Positions 52,841 to 62,310 of a stretch of 64,000 nt of DNA are shown here, one piece after another (position 1 is the first letter of the stretch; each line of letters starts with the position of its first letter). The position numbers were made by a program, and so were the translations under genes. A model generated the notes under the pieces. It did no database searches. It was not told the origin of the DNA and saw only the letters and a program-made list of their open reading frames with translations. Origin of the DNA: Flavimaribacter sediminis (GTDB lineage: Bacteria; Pseudomonadota; Alphaproteobacteria; Rhizobiales; Rhizobiaceae); contig NZ_JAICBX010000003.1 in the NCBI RefSeq assembly GCF_019492055.1, positions 372,001-436,000 on the forward strand, read 5' to 3'.

Positions 52841-54286
52841 ATGGATGGTTCAAACACGATCCTGATTTCCAACACATGGCGCAGCGCCGAAAACGGCGGT
52901 GTCATCGACGTGATTGCACCAGCCCAGGGTACGGTGCTTGCGCAGATTGCAGCCGGTGGCGAGAGCGACATCGACCTTGCCGTCGCGGCAGCGCGAAAGG
53001 CCTTCGAGGAGGGAGAATGGAGCCGCCTGACCGCCGCCGAACGGGGGCGTCTCCTGACCCGTGCAGGTGATCTGGTTCAAAAACACGCTGAGGAACTGGC
53101 AGAGCTGGAAGCCGCCGACACGGGCAAGCCGATCCGGCAGGCCCGCGCAGACATCGCCGCCGCAGTGCGCTATTTCGAATATTATGGCGGTGCGGCCGAC
53201 AAGTTTCACGGCGAGACACTGCCCTTCATGAACGGCTATCTCGTCGCGACTGAACGGGTGCCGCACGGCGTGACCGGGCACATTATTCCGTGGAACTACC
53301 CGGCCCAGATGTTCCCGCGCTCGATCGGACCGGCACTGGCGACAGGAAACGCGGTGGTGATGAAGCCTGCCGAAGAAGCCTGCCTGACAACGCTGAAGAT
53401 GGCGCAACTGTGTGTCGAAGCCGGTTTCCCCGAGGGGTCGATCAACATCGTGACCGGATACGGGCACGAAGCCGGCGCGGCACTCTCCGGACACGCCGGT
53501 ATCGACTTCGTGTCATTTATCGGCAGCTCCGAAGTCGGCGTGCTCATTCAACAGGCCGCCGCTCGCAACCACATAGGGTGCACCCTGGAACTGGGCGGCA
53601 AATCCCCGCAGATCGTGTTTGGCGATGTTGATATGAACAAGGCGCTGCCGTTTCTTGTCAACGCCATCGTCCAGCATGCGGGCCAGACCTGTTCGGCGGG
53701 CTCACGGTTGCTGGTCGAGCGCAAACATTACGATGAGATCGTCGGAACAGTGGCTGATCGCTTCTCGCAGGTCCGCGCCGGAACGCCCGAGATGGATCAC
53801 GATCTCGGCCCCGTTGTCAGTCGCAAGCAGCAGCAACGGGTTCTCGGTTTCGCCTCAGCCGCAGAAGCAGCCGGCGTTCCGGTGATCGCCGAAGGCAAAA
53901 TCGCCGATGGCGTTCCGGATGGCGGCTTTTTCGTTGCGCCGAGACTGTTCGGTCCCGTGCCGCGCGAAAGCAGTCTCGCCAATGACGAAGTGTTCGGTCC
54001 CTATCTGTCGGTCATGCCTTTCGAGGACGAGGCAGACGCCATCGCGCTGGCGAACGGAACGCCCTACGGGCTTGTCGCCGGAATATGGACGGAGAATGGA
54101 AGCAGGGCGATGCGCGTCGGCCGCAAGATGCGGGTCGGTCAGGTGTTCGTGAACTGCTATGGCGCAGGCGGGGGCATCGAGCTGCCGTTCGGCGGCATGA
54201 AGAAATCAGGCCATGGGCGCGAGAAGGGATACGAAGCGCTCTATGAATTCACCGCCGTCCGCACGATGGTCGTCAAGCACGACTGA
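52841..54286 (+). CDS. Aldehyde dehydrogenase
   Basis: The 481-residue NAD(P)-dependent enzyme oxidises an aldehyde to a carboxylate. The general base Glu is in LELGGKSPQIVF and the nucleophilic Cys in QHAGQTCSAGSR. The phrase HIIPWNYPAQMFPRSIGPAL belongs to the cofactor site. Closest memory match is betaine aldehyde dehydrogenase-like enzymes, but specificity is uncertain. An AAGGA ribosome site precedes the ATG. It converges on the citE-like gene and shares its island with an amide catabolism cluster. Confidence 0.85.
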   Translation: MDGSNTILISNTWRSAENGGVIDVIAPAQGTVLAQIAAGGESDIDLAVAAARKAFEEGEWSRLTAAERGRLLTRAGDLVQKHAEELAELEAADTGKPIRQARADIAAAVRYFEYYGGAADKFHGETLPFMNGYLVATERVPHGVTGHIIPWNYPAQMFPRSIGPALATGNAVVMKPAEEACLTTLKMAQLCVEAGFPEGSINIVTGYGHEAGAALSGHAGIDFVSFIGSSEVGVLIQQAAARNHIGCTLELGGKSPQIVFGDVDMNKALPFLVNAIVQHAGQTCSAGSRLLVERKHYDEIVGTVADRFSQVRAGTPEMDHDLGPVVSRKQQQRVLGFASAAEAAGVPVIAEGKIADGVPDGGFFVAPRLFGPVPRESSLANDEVFGPYLSVMPFEDEADAIALANGTPYGLVAGIWTENGSRAMRVGRKMRVGQVFVNCYGAGGGIELPFGGMKKSGHGREKGYEALYEFTAVRTMVVKHD

Positions 54287-54328
54287 CGTTTCCACGTGCC
54301 AGGCATGGCGGCCGGCCGACCCCGATGT

Positions 54329-55249
54329 TTACTGCCGGTCGCGTTCTGCGATCATGCCCGCCAGGGCGATCATGTCGTTGAATATGCGGACCGATGCGAC
54401 ATCGACCATCTTGCCCTCAAACTGTATGGCGCCTTCGCCGCGCGCCCGCGCTTTTTCATAGGCGTCGGAAATCGCCATGGCCTTTTCGACCACCGCCGGA
54501 TCTGGAGAAAATATCTCTTCGGCCAACTCGATTTGCGCCGGGTGGATGGCCCATTTGCCTTCAAAACCGAGAAGCGCCGCACGACGCGCCTCTTCGCGAT
54601 ATTTTTGCGCATTGTTGAAATCAGCATAGGGACCGTCGATCGCCGCAATTCCGGCGACCCTGGCCGCGACGGACACCCGGTTGCGGTGATAGTGAAACAG
54701 ATCGCCCGGATAATCGTCGGTTTCTCCAACGCCGGAGGTCACGATGCCTTGGCTGGCCGCATAGTCGCCCATGCCGAAGATAAGCGCCTCCAGGCGAGGA
54801 GATGACGCCGCGATCTCATCTACATTCGACATTGCTTCGACTTCCTCTATCAGGACTTCGAGGCCAATAGGCTTGCCTATGCCATGCTTTGCTTCGAGCA
54901 TCGTGATCAGACGGTCGGCAAATCGAATATCTTCTGCGTCTTTCACCTTGGGCAGGATAATGACATCGATCGTCGCGCCGCATTCCGCGACCAGACGCGT
55001 AATGTCGTCCAGCGCCCACTGGCTGGACAATTCGTTGACCCGCGCGGCAATCGTCCCGCACCGGAAGCCGCCTTCATTGACGGCCTTGATCACCCTCTCC
55101 CGGGCCTCTTCCTTGGCGTTGGGCGCCACCGAATCCTCCAGATCCAGGAATACATAATCGACGGCGCGGTTGCGCGCCGAAGCGATCAGTTTTTCGCTGG
55201 AGGCCGGCACCGAAAGCTGACAACGGCGCAACCGCTTTGGTCTTGTCAT
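54329..55249 (-). CDS. CitE/HpcH-family CoA-ester lyase
   Basis: The 306-residue TIM-barrel enzyme splits a carbon-carbon bond of a hydroxyacyl-CoA (citrate lyase beta, malyl-CoA or citramalyl-CoA lyase type). The magnesium-binding DLEDSVAP (about 36-43) and LEVLIEEVEAM (about 139-149) match the family. It is the last gene of the importer operon: its ATG overlaps the livM stop (ATGA). A CoA-transferase gene in the neighbouring operon could supply its CoA-ester substrate. Confidence 0.85.
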   Translation of the reverse strand: MTRPKRLRRCQLSVPASSEKLIASARNRAVDYVFLDLEDSVAPNAKEEARERVIKAVNEGGFRCGTIAARVNELSSQWALDDITRLVAECGATIDVIILPKVKDAEDIRFADRLITMLEAKHGIGKPIGLEVLIEEVEAMSNVDEIAASSPRLEALIFGMGDYAASQGIVTSGVGETDDYPGDLFHYHRNRVSVAARVAGIAAIDGPYADFNNAQKYREEARRAALLGFEGKWAIHPAQIELAEEIFSPDPAVVEKAMAISDAYEKARARGEGAIQFEGKMVDVASVRIFNDMIALAGMIAERDRQ

Positions 55250-56241
55250 TTTTCATCCTTCAGCATTGCGGGGTCGCCTGCGGCTCCAGATCGGCCTTTG
55301 AGGAGCTGGCCGGCGAACTCCGGAATACCCGCGAGCCCGCCTGGGAAGAACCGAAGAACAAGAACGATCAGCGTCGCGGTCACCAGATAACGGCCTGGGC
55401 CCAAAGGCGTCAGAAGTTCCGAAATTATGGTGAAGACGAATGCGCCGGCGATCGGCCCCCAGATCGTGCCAACGCCGCCCAAGAGAAGCATGGACAATGC
55501 GAGCGTCAGGAACGAGAATCCGAACATGTCGGGACTGGCTGACCGGACGTACTGTGCATAAACAGAACCGACGGCGCCGGGAAAGACGGCGGAGAACATG
55601 AAGGTCATCAACCGGACCTTTGCCAACGGCAAGCCGCGGGATATCGCGTAGGTTTCATTATCGCGAAACGCGATGACGCTGCGCCCGAAGTGAGAGCGTC
55701 TGAACCAGAGCATGGCCAGCAGCGTCACGACAAGCAGCAGCAGAGCGAGGTAGTAGTAACCGGCGTTCTGGAAATCGCGGAAGGAAAACGCGCCGATCTC
55801 GAGTGGAGGAATGGAAACGAGCCCGAAGTTGCCGCCGGTGAGATCCCGCTGGTTGAGGACGATCTGAAGACACAATTGGGTGAAGGCGAACGTCACGAGG
55901 ATGACGTAAATGCCCTTAAGCCGGAGCACGGGCAGGCAGACGATGACCGAGGCGATGACGGCTGCGACAACGCCGATCGGCATGCCCCACCAGGGAGAGA
56001 CATCGAAGGTCTTCGTCATAACGCCTGTCGCGTAGGCGCCGATTGCGAAAAACGCCATGTGACCGAAGTTGAAGACCCCGCCATAGCCCAGCGTAACGTT
56101 CCAGCTCGAAACAAGAACCGCATACATGATCGCGATGATGGATATATGCCGGATATAGGAATCCGAATTCACCAGCGGAAGAATGAACAGGACTGCGAAG
56201 AACGCGACCGTCAGGATACGGTTGAATGCTGTTACGTTCAT
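55246..56241 (-). CDS. Branched-chain-amino-acid-type ABC permease LivM
   Basis: The 331-residue protein has about nine hydrophobic segments and the family's central LPVLRLKGIYVILVTFAFTQ followed by LTGGNFGLVSIPPL. FFPGGLAGIP near the end is common in LivM. It forms the membrane channel with LivH. It lies 1 bp after livH and overlaps citE by 4 bp. Such importers also carry amides and urea, so the substrate is not fixed by homology. Confidence 0.88.
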   Translation of the reverse strand: MNVTAFNRILTVAFFAVLFILPLVNSDSYIRHISIIAIMYAVLVSSWNVTLGYGGVFNFGHMAFFAIGAYATGVMTKTFDVSPWWGMPIGVVAAVIASVIVCLPVLRLKGIYVILVTFAFTQLCLQIVLNQRDLTGGNFGLVSIPPLEIGAFSFRDFQNAGYYYLALLLLVVTLLAMLWFRRSHFGRSVIAFRDNETYAISRGLPLAKVRLMTFMFSAVFPGAVGSVYAQYVRSASPDMFGFSFLTLALSMLLLGGVGTIWGPIAGAFVFTIISELLTPLGPGRYLVTATLIVLVLRFFPGGLAGIPEFAGQLLKGRSGAAGDPAMLKDEK

Positions 56242-56242
56242 C

Positions 56243-57133
56243 TCAGTCCTTCCCCAAAAGGCCAGACGGGCGGATGAGAAGGATGGCGATGAAAATCAGA
56301 AACAGCACGGCCTGTGTCCAGTAGGCGCCGATATAATAGGTCGAAAGCGCTTCCGAGAAGCCGACCACATAGGCGCCCAGTATGGTCCCCGGTATGCTGC
56401 CCAGTCCGCCGAGGATCACCACGATCAGGGCCTTGAGCAAAGGTTCCGCCCCAAGACCCGGCGTTATGAACCGGATGGCGCCGAGCATGATGCCCGCAAA
56501 GCCGGCAAGCATGGCGGCGGTGGCGAACGCCACGGCGTACATCCGGCGTACATCGATGCCGGAAAGTTCGGCGAATTCCCTGTTCTGCGCAACCGCCCTG
56601 ATGGCGCGGCCCGTCCAGGTGAATTTGAGAAAGGCCCACAGCCCCAGCATCAGCAGCGGCGCAATCACGATGATGACGACCTCGTGGCCGGAGATGACGG
56701 TGCCGGCGACCCGCAGGTTGCCGTCGACCACCTTCTCGAGCTGTTTTATGCGCGGCCCCCAGATCAGGAGCGCAGAATTCTCGATGAAGAAGGCGCCCGA
56801 CAGCGTGGTCATTACGGCGATCAGGACGACGTTCTTCTGGTTCAGAAAGGGCGCGATCAACAGACGATTGATGACGAGGCCCATGACGCCTGATGCGATC
56901 AGTGCGCCGACAATGCCTGCGGCCAGACCCAACCCGTATCCCTTGGGATCCGATATCTGCCAGGCCACATAGGCGGCCGCGGCCATAATGGCGCCGTGGG
57001 TGAAATTGAAGATACCGAGCGTATTCCAAACGAGCGCCAGACCCGAAGCCATGAGCACATAGAGCGACGCCAGCACCAGGCCACTTACGAAAGTCGTCTT
57101 CAGAGCCAGGAGGAGCGTATCAAGCAACGCCAA
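56243..57133 (-). CDS. Branched-chain-amino-acid-type ABC permease LivH
   Basis: The 296-residue membrane protein contains LVLASLYVLMASGLALVWNT, the LivH N-terminal signature, and INFTHGA-like FNFTHGAIMAAAAYVA. The cytoplasmic EAA-type loop is in IRAVAQNREFAELSGIDVRR. Eight helices are expected. It overlaps livF by 14 bp. It pairs with LivM to form the channel. Confidence 0.88.
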   Translation of the reverse strand: MALLDTLLLALKTTFVSGLVLASLYVLMASGLALVWNTLGIFNFTHGAIMAAAAYVAWQISDPKGYGLGLAAGIVGALIASGVMGLVINRLLIAPFLNQKNVVLIAVMTTLSGAFFIENSALLIWGPRIKQLEKVVDGNLRVAGTVISGHEVVIIVIAPLLMLGLWAFLKFTWTGRAIRAVAQNREFAELSGIDVRRMYAVAFATAAMLAGFAGIMLGAIRFITPGLGAEPLLKALIVVILGGLGSIPGTILGAYVVGFSEALSTYYIGAYWTQAVLFLIFIAILLIRPSGLLGKD

Positions 57134-57839
57134 AATACATCTCCCGTATTCTGGAATGTTCGAGGCTCTGTCCGTCTCCGATATCGGCTTCTATTCTCCC
57201 TTCGCTCATGAAGAAAAGACGGGTGGTGAGCGTGCTCAGGAATTCAGGATCCTGTTCCACGATCATGGTCTGGACGCCGGATTCGACGATCTTGGCGATG
57301 GCGTCCCGCAATTCCATCTTGAGTTTCGGCGAAAGACCCAATGTTGGTTCGTCGAGGACAAGGAGTTTCGGCAAGGCCATCAAACCGCAACTGATGGCCA
57401 CCATCTGCCGTTCGCCGCCCGACAAGGTGCGGGCGCTTTGTCGCCGTCTTTCGGCGAGACGGGGAAACAGTTCGAACACCTGCTCGAGCGTGGTCTTGTG
57501 AACGGCTCTCGCCCGCGGGGCAAATCCGCCGAGCAGGAGGTTTTCCTCCACCGACATTTCGCGGAAAAGCGTGTTGCCCTGTGGCGCGTGCACCAGACCC
57601 AGGCGCATGATCTGAGCGGCGGGCCGGTTGGTGATGTCCTCACCCATGAAGCGGACGGTTCCTTCCCATGCCCGGTTCAGGCCCGAAATCGTCCGGAAGA
57701 ATGTCGTCTTGCCATGCCCATTCGGGCCTATGAGCCCCGGCTTGTCCGAGGCTGTAATGGTCATATCGACACCATGCAGCACGGGCATGCGTCCATAACC
57801 GCTGACCAGCCCGGAGACGTCAAGGGTCACGTCACCCAT
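57120..57839 (-). CDS. ABC transporter ATPase LivF
   Basis: The 239-residue ATPase has Walker A GPNGHGKTT, signature LSGGERQM and Walker B LLVLDEPTLGLSP. The start MGDVTLDVSGLVSGYGRMPV is chosen because the longer frame upstream lies inside livG. It overlaps livG by 8 bp and livH by 14 bp. It energises transport with LivG. Confidence 0.9.
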   Translation of the reverse strand: MGDVTLDVSGLVSGYGRMPVLHGVDMTITASDKPGLIGPNGHGKTTFFRTISGLNRAWEGTVRFMGEDITNRPAAQIMRLGLVHAPQGNTLFREMSVEENLLLGGFAPRARAVHKTTLEQVFELFPRLAERRRQSARTLSGGERQMVAISCGLMALPKLLVLDEPTLGLSPKLKMELRDAIAKIVESGVQTMIVEQDPEFLSTLTTRLFFMSEGRIEADIGDGQSLEHSRIREMYFGVA

Positions 57840-58566
57840 CGCTCTGGTTTCCAATATATGCTTCGACGACCTTTGGATTGCGGACGATCTCGCGCGGCAG
57901 ACCTTCAGCCAGAACCTCACCGAAATTCAGGACGATCAAACGGTCCGATACAGCGACCAACAGCGGAATGATGTGCTCGATCAAGATGATCGACACGCCC
58001 AGCCTGTTGAGTTGTCGTATGAGTTCGACCATTTCCTCGATCTCTGGCTTCGATAGACCTGCCGCCGGTTCGTCCAGCAAAAGCACCAGCGGGTTGTGCG
58101 CGAAGGCCGTGGCGACCATCAAACGCTTGCGGTCGTAGACATTGATTTCTCCAGCAAGACGGTCACTGTGCGCGGTCAGACCGAAGAGTTCCAGCAATTC
58201 ATCCGCTTTCTTCTGCTTCGAAGACGGCGTACCCGAACCCGGCTTGTCCGGCATCGACACAAGGATATTTTCAAGAACGGTCAGGCTTTCGAAATCCATC
58301 TCGGTCTGGAAGATGCGCAACAGGCCCGCATCGACGATCTGGCGCGGGCCGAGGCTCTTGAGCGGCTTTCCGTCAAGGCTGACCTCGCCTGAATCCGGCG
58401 GAAAGGGAATCTTCGTGAGTATATTGAAGAGAGTGCTTTTACCGGATCCGTTCGGTCCGGCAATTCCGAGTATCTCGCCCCGGTTGAGGGTAAAGGAAAC
58501 GCCGCCGATTGCCTGAAGAGCGCCAAAACTTTTCCTGATGTCTTTTACGTCCAGCAGCGGCGTCAT
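57832..58566 (-). CDS. ABC transporter ATPase LivG with altered signature motif
   Basis: The 244-residue protein has an intact Walker A GPNGSGKST (37-45) and Walker B VLLLDEPAAGLS (161-172, D165, E166). The signature loop, normally L-x-Y-G-x-Q-R-R-L in LivG, reads INVYDRKRLM (141-150) and lacks the conserved glycine. Since each ATP site needs the signature of the partner subunit, one composite site may be catalytically weak. This asymmetry is known in some heteromeric ABC pairs. Otherwise the length and C-terminal part are usual. Confidence 0.88.
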   Translation of the reverse strand: MTPLLDVKDIRKSFGALQAIGGVSFTLNRGEILGIAGPNGSGKSTLFNILTKIPFPPDSGEVSLDGKPLKSLGPRQIVDAGLLRIFQTEMDFESLTVLENILVSMPDKPGSGTPSSKQKKADELLELFGLTAHSDRLAGEINVYDRKRLMVATAFAHNPLVLLLDEPAAGLSKPEIEEMVELIRQLNRLGVSIILIEHIIPLLVAVSDRLIVLNFGEVLAEGLPREIVRNPKVVEAYIGNQSDG

Positions 58567-58597
58567 TTATCTTCTTTATTCCGGAATAAATTTGGGC

Positions 58598-58627
58598 GTC
58601 GGGGCCGGTGCGCACGCCGACCCCGAC
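58598..58627 (-). repeat. Hairpin between the substrate-binding-protein gene and livG
   Basis: GTCGGGG and CCCCGAC pair, with an inner CGG/CCG stem across one mismatch. It follows the binding-protein stop on the minus strand and precedes livG. Such elements often keep binding-protein mRNA in excess of the permease genes. Confidence 0.6.
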
Positions 58628-58640
58628 TACAATCGGCAGG

Positions 58641-59909
58641 CTACTCGGCCATCCACGGTGGCGTCTGGCTGTCGCCGGTTGCAAATTCCTGCGGATAGAT
58701 CGTGATCCGATCGCCCTCCCAGATCTGGTAGAACTGTATCGGCAGGTAACCGTCGCCCTGTATCGACAGATGCGTTGCGGGGTCGAACTTTACCCGGCCG
58801 TGGACCATTTCCTTGTCGGTCTTTGCGAGCGCCGCAGACATGGCTTCATAGTTCATCGGGTCACCCACTTCCTCGAGGATGTCCTTGTAGAGATACACCA
58901 TCTCATAGACGATATAGCCATAGATCGAGCTGTCATAGCCATATTCTTCGACATATTTCTCGCCGATTTCCTTGGTGCGGGGCCGCACTTCACCGCTGAT
59001 CGGTCCGCCCAGCATATTGTAGAGAACGCCGGTGGAATTCTTCCGCGTCAGGTCGACGAATTCGGGAACGGAAGGGGCATACTGGATGAACAAGAGCGAA
59101 TCCGTAGGATCTTCCATGAACTGATTCATGAACGCAGCTGCGTTGGAAGACGAGGCCTCCGTATTGATAATGACGGCGGGCGGATTGGCACGGATCTGGT
59201 TCAGCATCACACGCCAGTCATTGATTTCCACCGGCGGAACAACATCATCGAAAACCTTGGTCCAGCCTTCCGCTTCCATGGCTTTCTTGAGGCCTTCATA
59301 AATCGGCATGGAATATGGGTTGTCCGATCCGATGATCGCGTATGTTTTTTCTTCAGGCGCAAAAGTGCCGTTGTCGATCATTTCCTTGATAACGAATGGC
59401 AATTCTGTCTGGTATGCGTCGTAGGACGGCGCGAGCGACCATACGTTTGAAAACTTGTCCGGATCTTCCTGGATGATCGAGCGATACTGGTTGGAGTTGG
59501 CCGCCACCATGTAAGGCACACCGATATCGGCCACATACTCCATTTCGAAACCGGACAACGACCCGAACGGAGTCACGATGGCTCCAAGGTTTGGCGTCGC
59601 TTTCAATCGTTCGACAGCAGCGAGAACGGCGTCCGGCGTCATTTCCTTGGTGTCGAACTGCTGGACGTCGAACATATATCCATCGACTCCTCCGGCAGCG
59701 TTGATTTCCTTGGCGGCGAGAAGCGCTCCGTTATAACCCTCGACCGCGTCAGCAGCAAACGGGCCTGCAAAGGCGCCGAGTACCCCGAGCACAATGGTTT
59801 TGTCTTGGGCGATGGCTGGAGCAGACGCGGTTGCGACTGTGGTGAGTGCGATGGCGCCAGCGATGAATTGCCGCCGAATAATAGAAGTCTGAATTGCCTG
59901 CATGGTCAC
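58641..59909 (-). CDS. ABC substrate-binding protein, branched-chain amino acid / amide type
   Basis: The 422-residue protein carries a signal region SIIRRQFIAGAIALTTVATA with a twin-arginine-like RRQFI and cleavage near APAIA-QD. The periplasmic binding domain (Peripla_BP_6) starts KTIVLGVLGAFAGPFAADAV. It binds the ligand in the periplasm and delivers it to LivHM. It is the first gene of the importer operon, after the LysR gene. Ligand specificity cannot be deduced. Confidence 0.88.
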   Translation of the reverse strand: MTMQAIQTSIIRRQFIAGAIALTTVATASAPAIAQDKTIVLGVLGAFAGPFAADAVEGYNGALLAAKEINAAGGVDGYMFDVQQFDTKEMTPDAVLAAVERLKATPNLGAIVTPFGSLSGFEMEYVADIGVPYMVAANSNQYRSIIQEDPDKFSNVWSLAPSYDAYQTELPFVIKEMIDNGTFAPEEKTYAIIGSDNPYSMPIYEGLKKAMEAEGWTKVFDDVVPPVEINDWRVMLNQIRANPPAVIINTEASSSNAAAFMNQFMEDPTDSLLFIQYAPSVPEFVDLTRKNSTGVLYNMLGGPISGEVRPRTKEIGEKYVEEYGYDSSIYGYIVYEMVYLYKDILEEVGDPMNYEAMSAALAKTDKEMVHGRVKFDPATHLSIQGDGYLPIQFYQIWEGDRITIYPQEFATGDSQTPPWMAE

Positions 59910-60017
59910 ATCCTCTTTCGGCGTGGAAAAACGCCGTCCGGCGGGTAGGAAAGCGCCGTTCGGCTCGTCTCAAAAACTATATGGAGGGGAAAGTTGGCCA
60001 CAAGACCGGTAATTTGG

Positions 60018-60040
60018 ATAGCGCGATAAAATCGCGTTAT
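60018..60040. promoter_or_regulatory. Inverted repeat upstream of the importer operon
   Basis: ATAGCGCGAT, spacer AAA and ATCGCGTTAT form a near-perfect 10-bp palindrome with one mismatch. It lies 11 bp after the lysR stop and 109 bp before the binding-protein start. It may be an operator or a weak terminator without a T run. Confidence 0.5.
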
Positions 60041-60050
60041 GGCCCTGGGC

Positions 60051-60977
60051 TTATATGGCGACCGTGGATTCCAGCCAATGATCGGCATTGACGAGACGCT
60101 TCGTCAGCTCGACGACGAGGTCCGAGATCTGCTCAGTCGCGCGCGTCGGCGCCCATTCGCCCGAACGGGCCAGAAAGACATCGCGTTGCAAAACCGGCTC
60201 GACGATTTTCAAGGCGCCGAGCTGCCCCGCTTCCACCTCTTCGCGGATTGCGTACCAGGGCAGGACCGTAAAGCCGTATCCGGCCGCCGCCAGGCGCTTG
60301 ATCGCCACCAGGGAGTCCAGCTCCGTCTTGACATTGATGTCCACGGACCCGGATTGGGACGTGCGGTCGATAACATGTCTCAATCCGTGGCTTTCACCAG
60401 TCAGGATCAGCGGGTGCTGCGCAACCTGCCTGAACTCGATATCGCGGCCTGACGGAAGTTGGTCGGGAGATCCGACGAAATAGAGCATGTCCGAAAACAG
60501 ATGGATCGTCTCGAATTGCAGTTGACTGTCGATGTCGAATAGCAAGGCGAGATCGAGCCGACCGGCCGCAAGCCAGTCCACCAGATAGCCACTGTAGTTT
60601 TCCGAGACTTTCAATTCGACTTTCGGGAACCGTTTTTCCGCCTCCGCAAGCAGAGGGACCGTCAGGGCCAGGGAGATGCTGGACGGCAGGCCGATGGTTA
60701 CTTCGCCGGACGGGTTTTCGGATTTGTTCTGGACGTCGCGCGCGGCCAGATTCATCTGGTGAATGATGACTTCCGCGTGACTGATGAGCGTCTGGCCGCA
60801 TTCGGTCGGAACGACGCCTTTCGTGCTGCGATCGAAGAGACGAACGCCAAGTTCGCCTTCCAGGTTCGCGACGTGGTGGCTGAGAGCAGGTTGTGCGACG
60901 TTGAGTTCGTTAGCGGCGCGGGAAAAGCTGCCGCACCGGGCTATGGTTATGAAGTAACGAAGCTGCCTGACATCCAT
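60051..60977 (-). CDS. LysR-family transcriptional regulator
   Basis: The 308-residue regulator has the N-terminal winged helix MDVRQLRYFITIARCGSFSR (1-20), with recognition helix region ANELNVAQPALSHHVANLEG. The remainder is the effector-binding domain. It resembles Nac/Cbl-like or CysB-like LTTRs, but no assignment to an effector is possible. It lies divergent to caiB-dmfAB and upstream of the importer operon on the same strand, so it is well placed to control both. Confidence 0.88.
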   Translation of the reverse strand: MDVRQLRYFITIARCGSFSRAANELNVAQPALSHHVANLEGELGVRLFDRSTKGVVPTECGQTLISHAEVIIHQMNLAARDVQNKSENPSGEVTIGLPSSISLALTVPLLAEAEKRFPKVELKVSENYSGYLVDWLAAGRLDLALLFDIDSQLQFETIHLFSDMLYFVGSPDQLPSGRDIEFRQVAQHPLILTGESHGLRHVIDRTSQSGSVDINVKTELDSLVAIKRLAAAGYGFTVLPWYAIREEVEAGQLGALKIVEPVLQRDVFLARSGEWAPTRATEQISDLVVELTKRLVNADHWLESTVAI

Positions 60978-61011
60978 TCCCCATAACTTTCTTGTCTAAG
61001 TATAGAGGAAT
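60976..61011. promoter_or_regulatory. Candidate LysR operator between lysR and caiB
   Basis: An outer pair ATTCC (60976-60980) and GGAAT (61007-61011) encloses an inner pair ACTT/AAGT (60986-61001). The site lies at the LysR start codon in a 110-bp divergent region. It is not an exact T-N11-A match. Confidence 0.4.
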
Positions 61012-61087
61012 GATGTTTTTGCATCACCCGGCTTCAAATGCAACAAACCGGAGGAAGAAGAGCGGCGACCGGACGGCATAAACGGTG

Positions 61088-62296
61088 ATGACAAGGCATA
61101 AGAAACCTCTCGACGGCATCCGGGTACTGGACCTCGCGACATTCATAGCCGCGCCTTTCGCGGCGTCGATCGCCGGAGAGTTTGGAGCCGAGGTAATAAA
61201 GATAGAGCATCCCGACAAGGGCGATCCACTCCGAAATTTCGGCACACCGTCCGGGGAAACTCCGGATACATTTTGCTGGCTCAGCGAAGGGCGCAACAAG
61301 AAGTCTCTGACGCTGAATCTGAAAACGCCGGAAGGCGCCGCCATACTTAAGCGGCTCGTCGCCGTATCCGATGTCGTGTGCGAAAATTTCAGACCGGGAA
61401 CGCTGGAAAAATGGGGGATTGGATATGAAGACCTCAAGGCCATCAATCCCCGCCTCGTCATGCTTCGCATTTCCGGATTCGGACAAACCGGCCCCCTGAG
61501 CGAACGCACGGGTTTCGCCCGTATCGCGCATGCTTTCGGCGGCCTCGCCTATCTGACAGGGATGCCAGGCGGCCCGCCGCTGACGCCAGGCTCGACGTCG
61601 CTTGCCGACTACGTGTCAGGCGTCTACGGAGCTTTGGGAATTGTACTGGCCCTTCGGGTCAGGGACCGTGATCAAATTGGCCAGTGTATCGATCTCGCAC
61701 TGTATGAGCCAATATTTCGCATGCTTGATGATTTGCTGCCCGCCTACGCAGCAAACGGCGCTGTAAGGGGTCGGCAGGGTCTTGGCACATCGAATGCGTG
61801 CCCGCACGGGCATTTTCTGACCGGTGATGGACGCTGGGTCGCCATAGCCTGCACCAGCGATCGCATGTTCGAGCGCCTTTGCAAGGCCATGGGACGCCCG
61901 GAGCTCTCTGATCCGGAGCAACTAGGTCGTGGTCCGGTTCGCATCTCAAGGCATGAGGAAGTCGACCAGATCGTCCAGGACTGGCTCTCAGGAATGACGG
62001 CCGACGAAGCCCTGACCATCTGCGCGTCACAGGACGTGCCCTGTTCGCTGGTGAATTCAATTGCGGATATATTTGGCGATCCGCACTTTGAAGCGAGAAA
62101 CAACTATGTGACACTGAAGCACGACGCACTGGGAGCGGTTCCCGTTCCCGGCGTTGTTCCGCATCTGACCGAAACTCCAGGAGAGATTTCCAACCTGGGA
62201 CCCGAACTGGGTTGCTCGAGCGACGAAGTCCTGTCGGAACTGCTGGGGCTCGGCCCGGATGAAATTGCTTCGCTTCGGGCAGCCGGAGCCGTTTGA
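61088..62296 (+). CDS. Family III (CaiB/BaiF) CoA-transferase
   Basis: The 402-residue protein moves CoA between carboxylic acids. The N-terminal LDGIRVLDLATFIAAPFAAS is the family signature, and the likely catalytic Asp is in SLADYVSGVYGALGIVLAL (about D174). FGQTGPLSERTGFARIAHAF binds CoA. GTG 61085 is an alternative start. The stop is 15 bp before the dmfA-like start. In an amide pathway it could activate a carboxylate released by the amidohydrolase. Confidence 0.87.
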   Translation: MTRHKKPLDGIRVLDLATFIAAPFAASIAGEFGAEVIKIEHPDKGDPLRNFGTPSGETPDTFCWLSEGRNKKSLTLNLKTPEGAAILKRLVAVSDVVCENFRPGTLEKWGIGYEDLKAINPRLVMLRISGFGQTGPLSERTGFARIAHAFGGLAYLTGMPGGPPLTPGSTSLADYVSGVYGALGIVLALRVRDRDQIGQCIDLALYEPIFRMLDDLLPAYAANGAVRGRQGLGTSNACPHGHFLTGDGRWVAIACTSDRMFERLCKAMGRPELSDPEQLGRGPVRISRHEEVDQIVQDWLSGMTADEALTICASQDVPCSLVNSIADIFGDPHFEARNNYVTLKHDALGAVPVPGVVPHLTETPGEISNLGPELGCSSDEVLSELLGLGPDEIASLRAAGAV

Positions 62297-62310
62297 TACA
62301 GGAAGGCAGC

